Assembly (NCBI RefSeq): GCF_024519455.1
Contig: NZ_JALJRY010000001.1
Location: 481,253 to 545,252, forward strand
DNA length: 64,000 bases
Reading direction: 5' to 3'
DNA from: Streptomyces sp. STR69
GTDB lineage: Bacteria > Actinomycetota > Actinomycetes > Streptomycetales > Streptomycetaceae
Positions 25,623 through 33,253 of this stretch are shown here, piece by piece (the first letter of the stretch is position 1; each line of letters starts with the position of its first letter). The notes below the pieces were generated by a model. It worked only from the letters and a program-made list of their open reading frames with translations, made no database searches and had not been told where the DNA came from. The position numbers and the translations under genes are program-made.

Positions 25623-25655
25623 GGAGGGGCCGGGACTTGAAAGTCCGGCCCCTCC
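25623..25655. terminator. Bidirectional terminator between hydrolase gene and deoA
   Basis: GGAGGGGCCGG(G)ACTT pairs with AAGTCCGGCCCCTCC, a 15-bp stem with one bulged G and a two-base loop. It lies between two convergent genes. Confidence 0.75.
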
Positions 25656-25671
25656 CCTCCCCCGCCCTCGA

Positions 25672-26964
25672 TCAGGCAATGCGCTCCAGCACCACCGGCG
25701 AAGCCGTGAACGTGGTGCCCTCGGCGCCGATGTCGTACGAGCCCTCGACCGCCTCCAGGGCGTACCCGAAGCGCTCCGGGGTGTCGGTGTGCAGGGTCAG
25801 CAGGGGCTGGCCCGCTGTCACCACGTCGCCCGGCTTGGCGTGCATCTCCACTCCCGCGCCCGCCTGCACCGGGTCCTCCTTGCGGGCACGCCCCGCGCCG
25901 AGGCGCCAGGCGGCGATGCCGATGTCGTAGGCGTCGAGGCGGGTGAGGACGCCGGAGGCCGAGGCCTTCACCACGTGCTGCTCGCGTGCCACCGGCAACT
26001 CCGCGTCCGGGTCGCCGCCCTGGGCCGCGATCATCCGGCGCCAGACGTCCATCGCCGAACCGTCCGCCAGCGCCTTCGCCGGATCGGCGTCCTTGATGCC
26101 GGCCGCGTCGAGCATCTCGCGGGCCAGGGCGATGGTCAGTTCGACGACGTCGGAGGGGCCGCCGCCCGCCAACACCTCGACGGATTCCCGGACTTCGAGG
26201 GCGTTGCCGGCCGTCAGGCCGAGGGGGGTCGACATGTCCGTCAGCAGCGCGACCGTCTTCACGCCGTGGTCGGTGCCCAACCCCACCATCGTGGACGCCA
26301 GTTCACGCGCGTCCTCGATCGTCTTCATGAACGCGCCGGTGCCGACCTTCACGTCCAGGACCAGGGAGCCCGTGCCCTCGGCGATCTTCTTCGACATGAT
26401 GGACGAGGCGATCAGCGGGATCGCCTCCACCGTGCCGGTGACGTCACGGAGGGCGTACAGCTTCTTGTCGGCGGGGGCCAGGCCGTCGCCCGCCGCGCAG
26501 ATGACCGCGCCGGTGCCCTCCAGTACGGAGAGCATCTCCTCGTTGGAGAGCAGCGCGCGCCAGCCGGGGATCGACTCCAGCTTGTCGAGGGTGCCGCCGG
26601 TGTGGCCGAGGCCGCGGCCGGAGAGCTGCGGGACGGCCGCGCCGCAGGCGGCGACCAGCGGGGCCAGCGGGAGGGTGATCTTGTCGCCGACGCCGCCCGT
26701 GGAGTGCTTGTCGGCGGTCGGGCGGGAGAGGGACGAGAAGTCCATGCGCTCGCCGGAGGCGATCATCGCGGCGGTCCAGCGGGCGATCTCGGAACGGTTC
26801 ATGCCGTTGAGGAGGATCGCCATGTTGAGGGCGGCCATCTGGTAGTCGGCCACCTCTCCGCGGGTGTACGCGTCGATGACCCAGTCGATCTGCTCGTCGC
26901 TCAGTTCACCGCGGTCCCGCTTGGTGCGGATGACGGAGATGGCGTCCATCGAGACTTGCGCCAT
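25672..26964 (-). CDS. deoA: Thymidine phosphorylase
   Basis: A 430-residue pyrimidine-nucleoside phosphorylase that yields deoxyribose-1-phosphate and thymine. The DKHSTGGVGDK phosphate-binding loop, the SGRGLGHTGGTLDKLES signature and the DVKVGTGAFMK segment are all present. The ATG at 26964 is chosen because GGAAGGA lies about ten bases upstream; a downstream ATG (MDAISV) is possible. It is the last gene of the nucleoside uptake operon, separated from cdd by a hairpin and a palindrome. Its product can be isomerised by the PGM2-like mutase and cut by deoC. Confidence 0.93.
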   Translation of the reverse strand: MAQVSMDAISVIRTKRDRGELSDEQIDWVIDAYTRGEVADYQMAALNMAILLNGMNRSEIARWTAAMIASGERMDFSSLSRPTADKHSTGGVGDKITLPLAPLVAACGAAVPQLSGRGLGHTGGTLDKLESIPGWRALLSNEEMLSVLEGTGAVICAAGDGLAPADKKLYALRDVTGTVEAIPLIASSIMSKKIAEGTGSLVLDVKVGTGAFMKTIEDARELASTMVGLGTDHGVKTVALLTDMSTPLGLTAGNALEVRESVEVLAGGGPSDVVELTIALAREMLDAAGIKDADPAKALADGSAMDVWRRMIAAQGGDPDAELPVAREQHVVKASASGVLTRLDAYDIGIAAWRLGAGRARKEDPVQAGAGVEMHAKPGDVVTAGQPLLTLHTDTPERFGYALEAVEGSYDIGAEGTTFTASPVVLERIA

Positions 26965-26977
26965 GGCTTGGCTTTCC

Positions 26978-26993
26978 TTCCGAACGTTCAGAA
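26978..26993. promoter_or_regulatory. Palindrome overlapping the deoA ribosome-binding site
   Basis: TTCCGAACGTTCAGAA is a near-perfect 16-bp palindrome (one mismatched pair) that overlaps the start of the deoA Shine-Dalgarno sequence. It could be an operator or an RNA stem controlling deoA separately from the upstream operon. It does not match the SOS box spacing. Confidence 0.4.
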
Positions 26994-26999
26994 AATGTG

Positions 27000-27038
27000 C
27001 GGCCCCGCCGAAGGACATGGAACAACTCGGCGGGGCCG
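27000..27038 (-). terminator. Intra-operon hairpin between cdd and deoA
   Basis: A perfect 12-bp stem, CGGCCCCGCCGA with its complement at 27027-27038, followed on the minus strand by CACATTTTC. It looks like an intrinsic terminator within the 82-base gap between cdd and deoA, so deoA expression may depend on partial read-through or on a local promoter. Confidence 0.65.
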
Positions 27039-27046
27039 TACGGGAG

Positions 27047-27457
27047 TTACCTGGTGAGATGGTCCGGCCCGAAGGCCTGCGGGAGCATCTCCGAGAGCGG
27101 CAGGATGCCCGCCGGTGTCTCCACCAGCAGACCGGGACCGCCGAACTCGTACAGCAACTGGCGGCAGCGACCGCACGGGACGAGGATGTCGCCCTTGCCG
27201 TCGACGCAGGTGAAGTGCGTCAGCCGGCCGCCGCCGGTGCGCTGGAGGTCGGACACGAGCCCGCACTCCGCGCACAGGCCGAGGCCGTACGACGCGTTCT
27301 CCACGTTGCAGCCGGAGACCGTGCGGCCGTCGTCGACCCGGGCGGCGACCCCGACGGGGTAGCCCGAGTACGGCGCGTAGGCGTGGGACATGGCCTCCCG
27401 CGCCTCCGCGCGCAGCCCGTCCCAGTCGACGGCGAACTCGGCGGCGGGAGAGGTCAC
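27047..27457 (-). CDS. cdd: Cytidine deaminase
   Basis: A 136-residue homotetrameric-type cytidine deaminase converting (deoxy)cytidine to (deoxy)uridine. Zinc ligands are Cys62 in the CAE motif (catalytic Glu64) and the two cysteines of PCGRC (95, 98), the three-cysteine pattern of small tetrameric enzymes. The substrate-binding segment NVENASYGL is intact. The GTG at 27457 overlaps the stop of the upstream permease gene, so it is translated with the transporter. It deaminates imported cytidine before phosphorolysis. Confidence 0.94.
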   Translation of the reverse strand: MTSPAAEFAVDWDGLRAEAREAMSHAYAPYSGYPVGVAARVDDGRTVSGCNVENASYGLGLCAECGLVSDLQRTGGGRLTHFTCVDGKGDILVPCGRCRQLLYEFGGPGLLVETPAGILPLSEMLPQAFGPDHLTR

Positions 27458-28716
27458 TTGCCCTGTCCCTTCCGGTACGGCAGGCCGTCCGCCTTCGGCA
27501 TCCGCAGATGCTGTGCGGACAGCGAGAGCACCAGCAGGGTGACGATGTACGGGCTGGCGCCGACCAGTTGGGTCGGGACGGAGTCGGTGGTGGCGTACCA
27601 GACGAACATCAGGGCGCCGAGGACGGCGGTGACGACGGCGGGGACGTACCGCTTCTTCCAGACCATGTAGGCGCAGCCCGCGACCAGCAGGAAGCCGAGC
27701 AGCAGGATCAGCGCGTGCACGTTGGTGGAGCCGCCGCGCAGGTTGAGGCTGTCGGTGTAGCCGAACAGGCCCGCGCCGAGGGCGAGTCCGCCCGGCATCC
27801 AGTTGCCGAAGATCATCGAGGCGAGGCCGATGTAGCCCCGGCCGCCGGTCTGGCCGTCGAGGTAGACGTTGGACGCGACGATCGACAGGAAGGCGCCGCC
27901 GAGGCCGGCGAAGCCGCCGGAGATGATCACGGCGAGGTACTTGTACTTGTAGACGTTGACGCCGAGGGACTCGGCGGCCACCGGGTTCTCACCGCAGGAG
28001 CGCAGGCGCAGGCCGAAGGCGGTGCGCCACAGGACCCACCAGGTGACCGGGACGAGGGCCACCGCGATGACGGTGAGCGGGGAGAGGTCGGTGATCAGAC
28101 CGCCGATCAGGCCCGCGATGTCCGAGAGCAGGAACCAGTGCTTCTCGTTGAGCTTGTCCAGCCAGGTGGACAGGCCCGGGATGTCGAAGGTGCCCAGGGA
28201 GTCGATCGGCGGGGACTGCTTCGCGGAGCCCTGCTCGGTGTCGGCGAAGGTGAACTTCGACAGATAACGGGTGGTGCCGAGCGCCAGGATGTTGATGGCG
28301 ACACCGGAGACGATGTGGTTGACGTTGAACGTCACCGTCGCGATGGCGTGCAGCAGCGCGCCGAGGCAGCCGCCGATGATGCCGAAGACGATGCCGACCC
28401 ACGGGCCCCACTGGTAGCCGGCCCAGGCGCCGAACCAGGTGCCGAGGATCATCATGCCTTCGAGGCCGATGTTGACGACACCCGCGCGCTCGGCCCAGAG
28501 GCCGCCGAGACCGGCGAGACCGATCGGCACGGCGGCGCGCAGGGCCGTGGACATCTGGCCAGTTGACGTGATGCCGTCCGCGCCGGTGATCAGGCGGACG
28601 ATCGAGGTGAGGATCAGCGCGCCCGCGATGACGAGCAGGAGCACGGGGAGCGAGAAACGGCGGCCGCCCTTGCCGGGCTGCTGCGCCTGCGGCTTGGCGA
28701 TGGTCGCGGTACTCAT
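27454..28716 (-). CDS. Nucleoside ABC transporter permease (second)
   Basis: A 420-residue permease of the BMP-associated ABC family (NupC/YufQ type, BPD_transp_2). About ten hydrophobic spans are visible, with GLGGLWAERAGVVNIGLEGMM, the hallmark of this family, near residues 70-90 and CGENPVAAESLGVNV as the coupling-helix region. The ATG at 28716 overlaps the stop of the other permease as ATGA. With the ATPase and the other permease it forms the membrane channel for nucleosides bound by the lipoproteins encoded downstream of the operator array. Confidence 0.9.
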   Translation of the reverse strand: MSTATIAKPQAQQPGKGGRRFSLPVLLLVIAGALILTSIVRLITGADGITSTGQMSTALRAAVPIGLAGLGGLWAERAGVVNIGLEGMMILGTWFGAWAGYQWGPWVGIVFGIIGGCLGALLHAIATVTFNVNHIVSGVAINILALGTTRYLSKFTFADTEQGSAKQSPPIDSLGTFDIPGLSTWLDKLNEKHWFLLSDIAGLIGGLITDLSPLTVIAVALVPVTWWVLWRTAFGLRLRSCGENPVAAESLGVNVYKYKYLAVIISGGFAGLGGAFLSIVASNVYLDGQTGGRGYIGLASMIFGNWMPGGLALGAGLFGYTDSLNLRGGSTNVHALILLLGFLLVAGCAYMVWKKRYVPAVVTAVLGALMFVWYATTDSVPTQLVGASPYIVTLLVLSLSAQHLRMPKADGLPYRKGQGK

Positions 28717-29840
28717 CGGGCCGCCACCTCCTTCTTCTCGGAGTTGTTCCGGGCGGCGGCGGCGAGTTCGGCACCGACGCGGCTCTGCTGGCGGCGCAGG
28801 CCCCAGGTGCGGACGACCTCGTACGAGATGACGACCGCGAAGACGATCAGGCCCTGCATGATCGTCGCGATCTCCTTCTGGTACGCGACCGGGGTCGCGT
28901 AGTCCAGGGCGGGAGACGCCTTGTCGAGGAAGGCCCAGAGGAGGGCGGCGAGAGCGATGCCGCCGGGGTTGTTGCGGCCGAGGAGGGCGATGCCGATCGC
29001 GGTGAAGCCCAGGCCCTCGGGGAACGTGAGGCTGTAGGTGTGGCTGTCGCCGAGCAGCAGCGGCAGACCGGCCAGGCCCGCGACACCGCCGGAGATCAGC
29101 ATCGCGGTGAGCGTCATGCGCTTGGCGTCGACGCCGGAGGCCGCGGCGGCGGACTCGGACTCGCCGGTGGCGCGCAGGTCGAAGCCGAAGCGGGTGCGGT
29201 TGAGGACGAGCCAGTACAGGACGCCCATGATCGCGGCGAGGAAGACCAGGCCGTAGATCTCGCCGACGTCCGAGCCCATGTCGATGCCCGGGATCCAGCC
29301 GGACTTCTTCATGATGCCGGTCGTCATGTTGTTGCCGACCTGCACGCCCCACGTGTTCGTCTGCGTGAGGTAGAGGATCAGGCTGGTGGCGATCGCGTTG
29401 AGCATGATCGTGGCGACGACCTCGCTGACCCCTCGGGTGACCTTGAGGACACCCGCGATCCCGGCCCAGAAGGCGCCGGTGAGGATGGCGACCAGGAGCA
29501 GCAGCGGCACCTGGAGGACGGCCGGCAGGCCGACGTGCGCGCCGACGACCGCGGTCATCACGGCGCCGAGGCGGTACTGGCCGTCGACACCGATGTTGAA
29601 CAGGTTCATCCGGAAGCCGAGGGCGACCGCCAGGGCGGCGATGTAGTACATCGACGCCTGGTTGATGATCAGCACCTGGACGTCGGAGTACCCGATCTGC
29701 TGGAGCATCAGGTTGTACGGCTCGATCGGGTTCTTCCCCGAGGCGAGCAGCACGACCGAGGTCAGCAGGATCGCGGCGACCAGCGCCATGACCGGGCCGG
29801 CCACGGCGAGGAGCACGCGCTCCTTGTCGAACTTCTTCAT
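28713..29840 (-). CDS. Nucleoside ABC transporter permease (first)
   Basis: A 375-residue permease of the same family (NupB/YufP type). It has about nine hydrophobic spans; FRMNLFNIGVDGQYRLGAV near residue 77 is the family signature, and ATGESESAAAASGVDAKRM is the coupling-helix region. The ATG at 29840 overlaps the stop of the ATPase gene, and its stop overlaps the next permease start, so all three transporter proteins are translationally coupled. It forms a heterodimer with the second permease. Confidence 0.9.
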   Translation of the reverse strand: MKKFDKERVLLAVAGPVMALVAAILLTSVVLLASGKNPIEPYNLMLQQIGYSDVQVLIINQASMYYIAALAVALGFRMNLFNIGVDGQYRLGAVMTAVVGAHVGLPAVLQVPLLLLVAILTGAFWAGIAGVLKVTRGVSEVVATIMLNAIATSLILYLTQTNTWGVQVGNNMTTGIMKKSGWIPGIDMGSDVGEIYGLVFLAAIMGVLYWLVLNRTRFGFDLRATGESESAAAASGVDAKRMTLTAMLISGGVAGLAGLPLLLGDSHTYSLTFPEGLGFTAIGIALLGRNNPGGIALAALLWAFLDKASPALDYATPVAYQKEIATIMQGLIVFAVVISYEVVRTWGLRRQQSRVGAELAAAARNNSEKKEVAAR

Positions 29841-31561
29841 CGGGCCTCGTCCTCCGGGGCGGCGGTGTCGTCCGTGTTTTCTACGGTGCTGTCCGCGCCG
29901 TTTTCTACGGTGCTCACCGCGCCGTCTGCTTCTTCCTCGACGTGTTCGAGGTGACCGGACACGGCGCCGGTCATGGCCGAGCCGAGTTCCTCGGGTGTGA
30001 CGGTGGCCGGGTCGGCGTCGGCGACCAGCCTGCCGTCGTAGATCACGCGCAGGGTGTCCGACAGGCCGATCAGCTCGTCCAGGTCGGCGGAGATCAGCAG
30101 CACGGCCAGGCCCTCGCGGCGGGCCGCGCGGACGTGGTCCCAGATCGCGGCCTGCGCGCCGACGTCCACACCGCGGGTGGGGTGGGCGGCGATCAGGAAC
30201 TTCGGCGTGTGGCTCATCTCGCGGCCGACGATCAGCTTCTGCTGGTTGCCGCCGGACAGGGAGGCGGCGGTGACGTCGATGCCGGGGGTCCGGACGTCGT
30301 ACTCCTCGACGATCCGGCGGGTGTCGGCCTGGGCGCCCTTGATGTCGAGCCAGACGCCCTTCGCGTTGGGCTTCTCGGTGACGTGGCCGAGGATGCGGTT
30401 CTCCCAGAGCGGGGCTTCCAGGAGGAGGCCGTGGCGGTGGCGGTCCTCGGGGATGTAGCCGATGCCGTGCTCGCGGCGCCTGCGGGTGGCCCAGGGCGTG
30501 ATGTCCTCGCCGAGGAAGGAGATGGTGCCGGAGTCGGCGTTCTTCAGGCCGATCAGCGCGTCGATGAGCTCGGTCTGGCCGTTGCCCTCGACGCCTGCGA
30601 TGCCCATGACCTCACCGGCGTGGATGGTGAAGGTGACGTCGTCCAGGACGCGCTTGGCGTCACCGCCGACGGCCGCGTCGCCGAGCAGTCCGCCGGCCGC
30701 GGGCTCGGCCGCGGGGCCGAGGGAGGCGCCACCGCTCGCGTAGACGGTGAGGCCCTTGACCTCGATGACGGGCTGGTCGGTGACCGTGGACTCGGCGGTC
30801 TCCGGGGTGGGGAGTTCGCTGCCGACCATCATCTCGGCGAGCTGGCGGGGGGTCGTCGCGGAGGGGACGGCGGTGCCGACGGTGGTGCCGCGCCGGATGA
30901 CGGTGATCTCGTCGGCGACGGACAGGACCTCGCCCAGCTTGTGCGAGATGAAGATGACGGCGAGGCCCTCGGACTTCAGCTCGCGCAGGTTGCTGAAGAG
31001 GGCGTCGACCTCCTGCGGGACCAGGACGGCGGTGGGCTCGTCCAGGATCAGGGTGCGGGCGCCGCGGTAGAGGACCTTGAGGATCTCCACGCGCTGGCGC
31101 TCGGCGACTCCGAGGCTCTCGACGAGAAGGTCCGGGCGGACGTTCAGGCCGTAGCGGTCGGAGATCTCCTTGATCTTCTTGCGGGCGCCGCCGCCGATGC
31201 CGTGCAGCTTCTCGCTGCCCAGGACGACGTTCTCCAGGACGGTGAGGTTGTCGGCGAGCATGAAGTGCTGGTGGACCATGCCGATGCCGCGGGCGATGGC
31301 ATCGGCCGGCGAGGAGAAGGTGACCTGCTCGCCGTCGACGGAGATGGTGCCCTCGTCCGGCTTCTGCATGCCGTAGAGGATCTTCATCAGGGTCGACTTG
31401 CCTGCGCCGTTCTCGCCGACGAGGGCGTGCACGGTGCCTTTGCGGACACTGAAGCGGATGTCGCTGTTGGCGACGACACCCGGGAAGCGCTTGGTGATCC
31501 CCACCAGCTCGACCGCGATCGTCGACCGATCGCCGAGTGGAGGGTTGCTGGACGCGTCGAT
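29837..31561 (-). CDS. Nucleoside ABC transporter ATP-binding protein (two domains)
   Basis: A tandem ABC ATPase of about 555-574 residues. Domain 1 has Walker A GENGAGKST, signature LGVAERQRVEILK and Walker B LILDEP. Domain 2 has a degenerate Walker A (GVEGNGQTE), signature LSGGNQQK and an Ala-His variant at Walker B (LIAAHPTRGVD), as usual in this family. The first standard start is GTG 31504, but it has no ribosome-binding site and removes the first beta strand (VELVGITKRF). Twenty codons further upstream AAGGAG (31570-31575) lies eight bases before an in-frame ATC (31561), which I take as a possible non-standard start. First gene of the uptake operon. Confidence 0.88.
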   Translation of the reverse strand: MDASSNPPLGDRSTIAVELVGITKRFPGVVANSDIRFSVRKGTVHALVGENGAGKSTLMKILYGMQKPDEGTISVDGEQVTFSSPADAIARGIGMVHQHFMLADNLTVLENVVLGSEKLHGIGGGARKKIKEISDRYGLNVRPDLLVESLGVAERQRVEILKVLYRGARTLILDEPTAVLVPQEVDALFSNLRELKSEGLAVIFISHKLGEVLSVADEITVIRRGTTVGTAVPSATTPRQLAEMMVGSELPTPETAESTVTDQPVIEVKGLTVYASGGASLGPAAEPAAGGLLGDAAVGGDAKRVLDDVTFTIHAGEVMGIAGVEGNGQTELIDALIGLKNADSGTISFLGEDITPWATRRRREHGIGYIPEDRHRHGLLLEAPLWENRILGHVTEKPNAKGVWLDIKGAQADTRRIVEEYDVRTPGIDVTAASLSGGNQQKLIVGREMSHTPKFLIAAHPTRGVDVGAQAAIWDHVRAARREGLAVLLISADLDELIGLSDTLRVIYDGRLVADADPATVTPEELGSAMTGAVSGHLEHVEEEADGAVSTVENGADSTVENTDDTAAPEDEAR

Positions 31562-31591
31562 GGCGAACTCTCCTTGTGGAAAGGGGCCTCT

Positions 31592-31603
31592 CTACGCGCG
31601 TAG
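31592..31603. promoter_or_regulatory. Putative nucleoside-regulon operator, ABC transporter operon
   Basis: Perfect CTACGCGCGTAG palindrome 30 bases upstream of the putative ATC start (31561) of the ABC ATPase gene, on the minus-strand promoter. The operon also carries cdd and deoA, so this single site could control uptake and pyrimidine nucleoside breakdown. Confidence 0.65.
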
Positions 31604-31786
31604 CGCCCCTGCTTTAAATAGTGCCCGGACCTGATCGGTTTTTGTCTGGCATCCGATCCGTTCCGAGCATTCTGCCGCGCGAACGGGGCGCGGGGAGACA
31701 TCCTCCCCACACCCCGTTCCGTGGCCGTAACGCTGTCATTACAGCGCTCTTTTGGCCATGGTCGTGACTGGCCTAGAACCTACGGT

Positions 31787-32848
31787 TCAAGAGGTCTTGA
31801 CCTTGATCGTGCCGTCCTTGATGCCCGCCTCGGCCTTCGTGAGGGCGGCCTGCAGGGTGGCGTTGTCCTTGAAGGTCGGGTTGGAGTCGGCCAGGCCGAC
31901 GCCGCCGTTGCTCAGCGAGCCGCGGATCTCGCCGCTCAGCGGCTTCTTGTCCTTGATGACGGACTTGGAGAGGTCGTACACCGCGCCCGCGACGTTCTTC
32001 AGGGCCGAGGTGAGGATGTACGGCTTGTACTTGGCCAGCGCGGCCTGGTTGTACTGGTCGGAGTCGACACCGATCGCCCACACCTTGTGCGCGGCGGCGG
32101 CCTTGATGACGCCCTGGCCGGAGAGACCGGCGGCCGCGTAGACGACGTCCGCGCCGGCCTCGATCTGGCCTTCGGCCGCGGCCTCGCCCTTGTCGGGGCT
32201 GGAGAAGCCACCCTGGGCGGCGGTCTGGGTCAGGTACTGCGTCTTGACCGTGACGCCCTTCTTGGTGTCCTTGACGCCCTGCTCGAAGCCCGCCGCGAAC
32301 TTGTGGATCAGCGGCACGTCCACGCCGCCGATGAAGCCGACGGTGTTGGACTTCGTGGTCAGCGCGGCGGTGACGCCGGCCAGGTAGGAGGACTGCTCCT
32401 CGTGGAAGACCATGTCGGCGACGTTGGCGGCCGTGATGGTGTTGTCGTCGATGATGCCGAAGGTGATCTTCGGGAACTTCGCGGCGGCTTCCTTGACGGC
32501 GGGGGCGTAGGCGAAGCCGACACCGATCACCGGGTTGTAGCCGGACCTGGCGAGGGTCTCCAGGCGCTGCACCTTGTCCGCGTCGGACTCGTTGTCCTGC
32601 GGCTCGACGTCACGGCCGCTGACGCCGAAGTCCTTCTCGGCCTTCACCAGACCCGCGTAGGCGGCGTCGTTGAAGGACTGGTCGCCCTTGCCGCCGACGT
32701 CGTAGGCAAGACCAATGCCCTTGGACGTGCCGGCACTGCTGGAGCTGCTGGAGCTGGACTCGCTGGACGAGCTGCCGCAGGCGGAGACGGTTACTGCAAG
32801 AGCTGCGGTTGCAACGCCTGCAACCGCGATTCGGGACACCCGGCGCAT
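31787..32848 (-). CDS. BMP family nucleoside-binding lipoprotein
   Basis: A 353-residue extracytoplasmic binding lipoprotein of the BMP (basic membrane protein, PnrA-like) family, which binds purine nucleosides for ABC uptake. The signal peptide ends in a lipobox VSAC followed by a serine-rich linker. Conserved family segments include GIGLAYDVGGKGDQSFNDAA, IGVGFAYAPAV and FIGGVDVPLIHKF. The ATG at 32848 has AAGGAG nine bases upstream. It has its own operator-containing promoter upstream and a close paralogue next to it on the same strand, so it is expressed separately from the permeases. Confidence 0.92.
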   Translation of the reverse strand: MRRVSRIAVAGVATAALAVTVSACGSSSSESSSSSSSSAGTSKGIGLAYDVGGKGDQSFNDAAYAGLVKAEKDFGVSGRDVEPQDNESDADKVQRLETLARSGYNPVIGVGFAYAPAVKEAAAKFPKITFGIIDDNTITAANVADMVFHEEQSSYLAGVTAALTTKSNTVGFIGGVDVPLIHKFAAGFEQGVKDTKKGVTVKTQYLTQTAAQGGFSSPDKGEAAAEGQIEAGADVVYAAAGLSGQGVIKAAAAHKVWAIGVDSDQYNQAALAKYKPYILTSALKNVAGAVYDLSKSVIKDKKPLSGEIRGSLSNGGVGLADSNPTFKDNATLQAALTKAEAGIKDGTIKVKTS

Positions 32849-32903
32849 GGAACGAGACTCCTTCGTGCAAGCGCCCAAACCAGGCGCTGGTTCCGCCGCA
32901 GCG

Positions 32904-32915
32904 TAACGCGCGTAG
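32904..32915. promoter_or_regulatory. Putative nucleoside-regulon operator, BMP gene at 31787-32848
   Basis: TAACGCGCGTAG, a variant of the regulon palindrome with the same ACGCGCGT core. Read on the minus strand as CTACGCGCGTTA it runs straight into a TACGCT -10 box, an arrangement shared with the neighbouring BMP gene. Confidence 0.6.
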
Positions 32916-32985
32916 ACCAGACGGAAAACCCCATCTGTCCGGTCCGTTATAGAGCTGTGGCCACAGATGGTGGCCAGCGTACGGA

Positions 32986-33203
32986 CAGCCTGGCGCCCCT
33001 TGCGGGAGGCAGGCCCGGGGCGTCGATCTCCCGTCGTCCGCCCGGAGGGCGGGCCGCGCGGCGTCTGGTGCGTGCGATCGCAAGGCGCCGGAGCGTCCTC
33101 GTGGCGGAGCCACGTGGGCGGTCCGGCAACGCGGCGAGCGTGCGTGCCAGGCGTCGCGCGGCAGACGGGAGATCGACGCCCCGGGCCTAGGGGCGCCAGG
33201 CTG
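32986..33203. repeat. Large imperfect fold-back between the two BMP genes
   Basis: A 218-base imperfect inverted repeat. The outer arms, 32986-33000 and 33189-33203, match perfectly over 15 bp (CAGCCTGGCGCCCCT), then after a ten-base insertion on the left (33001-33010) the inner arms, 33011-33035 and 33164-33188, match perfectly over 25 bp. The interior also pairs partly and contains a CGTGGC-GGA-GCCACG hairpin (33100-33114) and a CCGCCC-GGA-GGGCGG hairpin. It could be a mobile miniature element, a structured RNA or an extended terminator. The 405-base gap otherwise holds the promoter of the lower-coordinate BMP gene and the terminator of the other. Confidence 0.7.
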
Positions 33204-33215
33204 CAACGATGCCCG

Positions 33216-33237
33216 GAGGGCGTAGTCAAACGCCCTC
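33216..33237 (-). terminator. Hairpin after the upstream BMP gene
   Basis: GAGGGCGT pairs with ACGCCCTC around a six-base loop, 17 bases past the stop of the BMP gene at 33254-34336. Confidence 0.5.
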
Positions 33238-33253
33238 GTCGCGGAGCTTCGTA

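Noticed and set aside
26978..26993. SOS box (LexA site) at the deoA palindrome
   Set aside because: The half-sites GAAC and GTTC are adjacent here, while actinobacterial SOS boxes have a four-base spacer.
27454..29352. The permease at 27454-28716 appearing as one 632-codon frame
   Set aside because: The upstream 211 codons are out of phase with the first permease and lack transporter sequence; the ATG at 28716 overlapping the previous stop is the real start.
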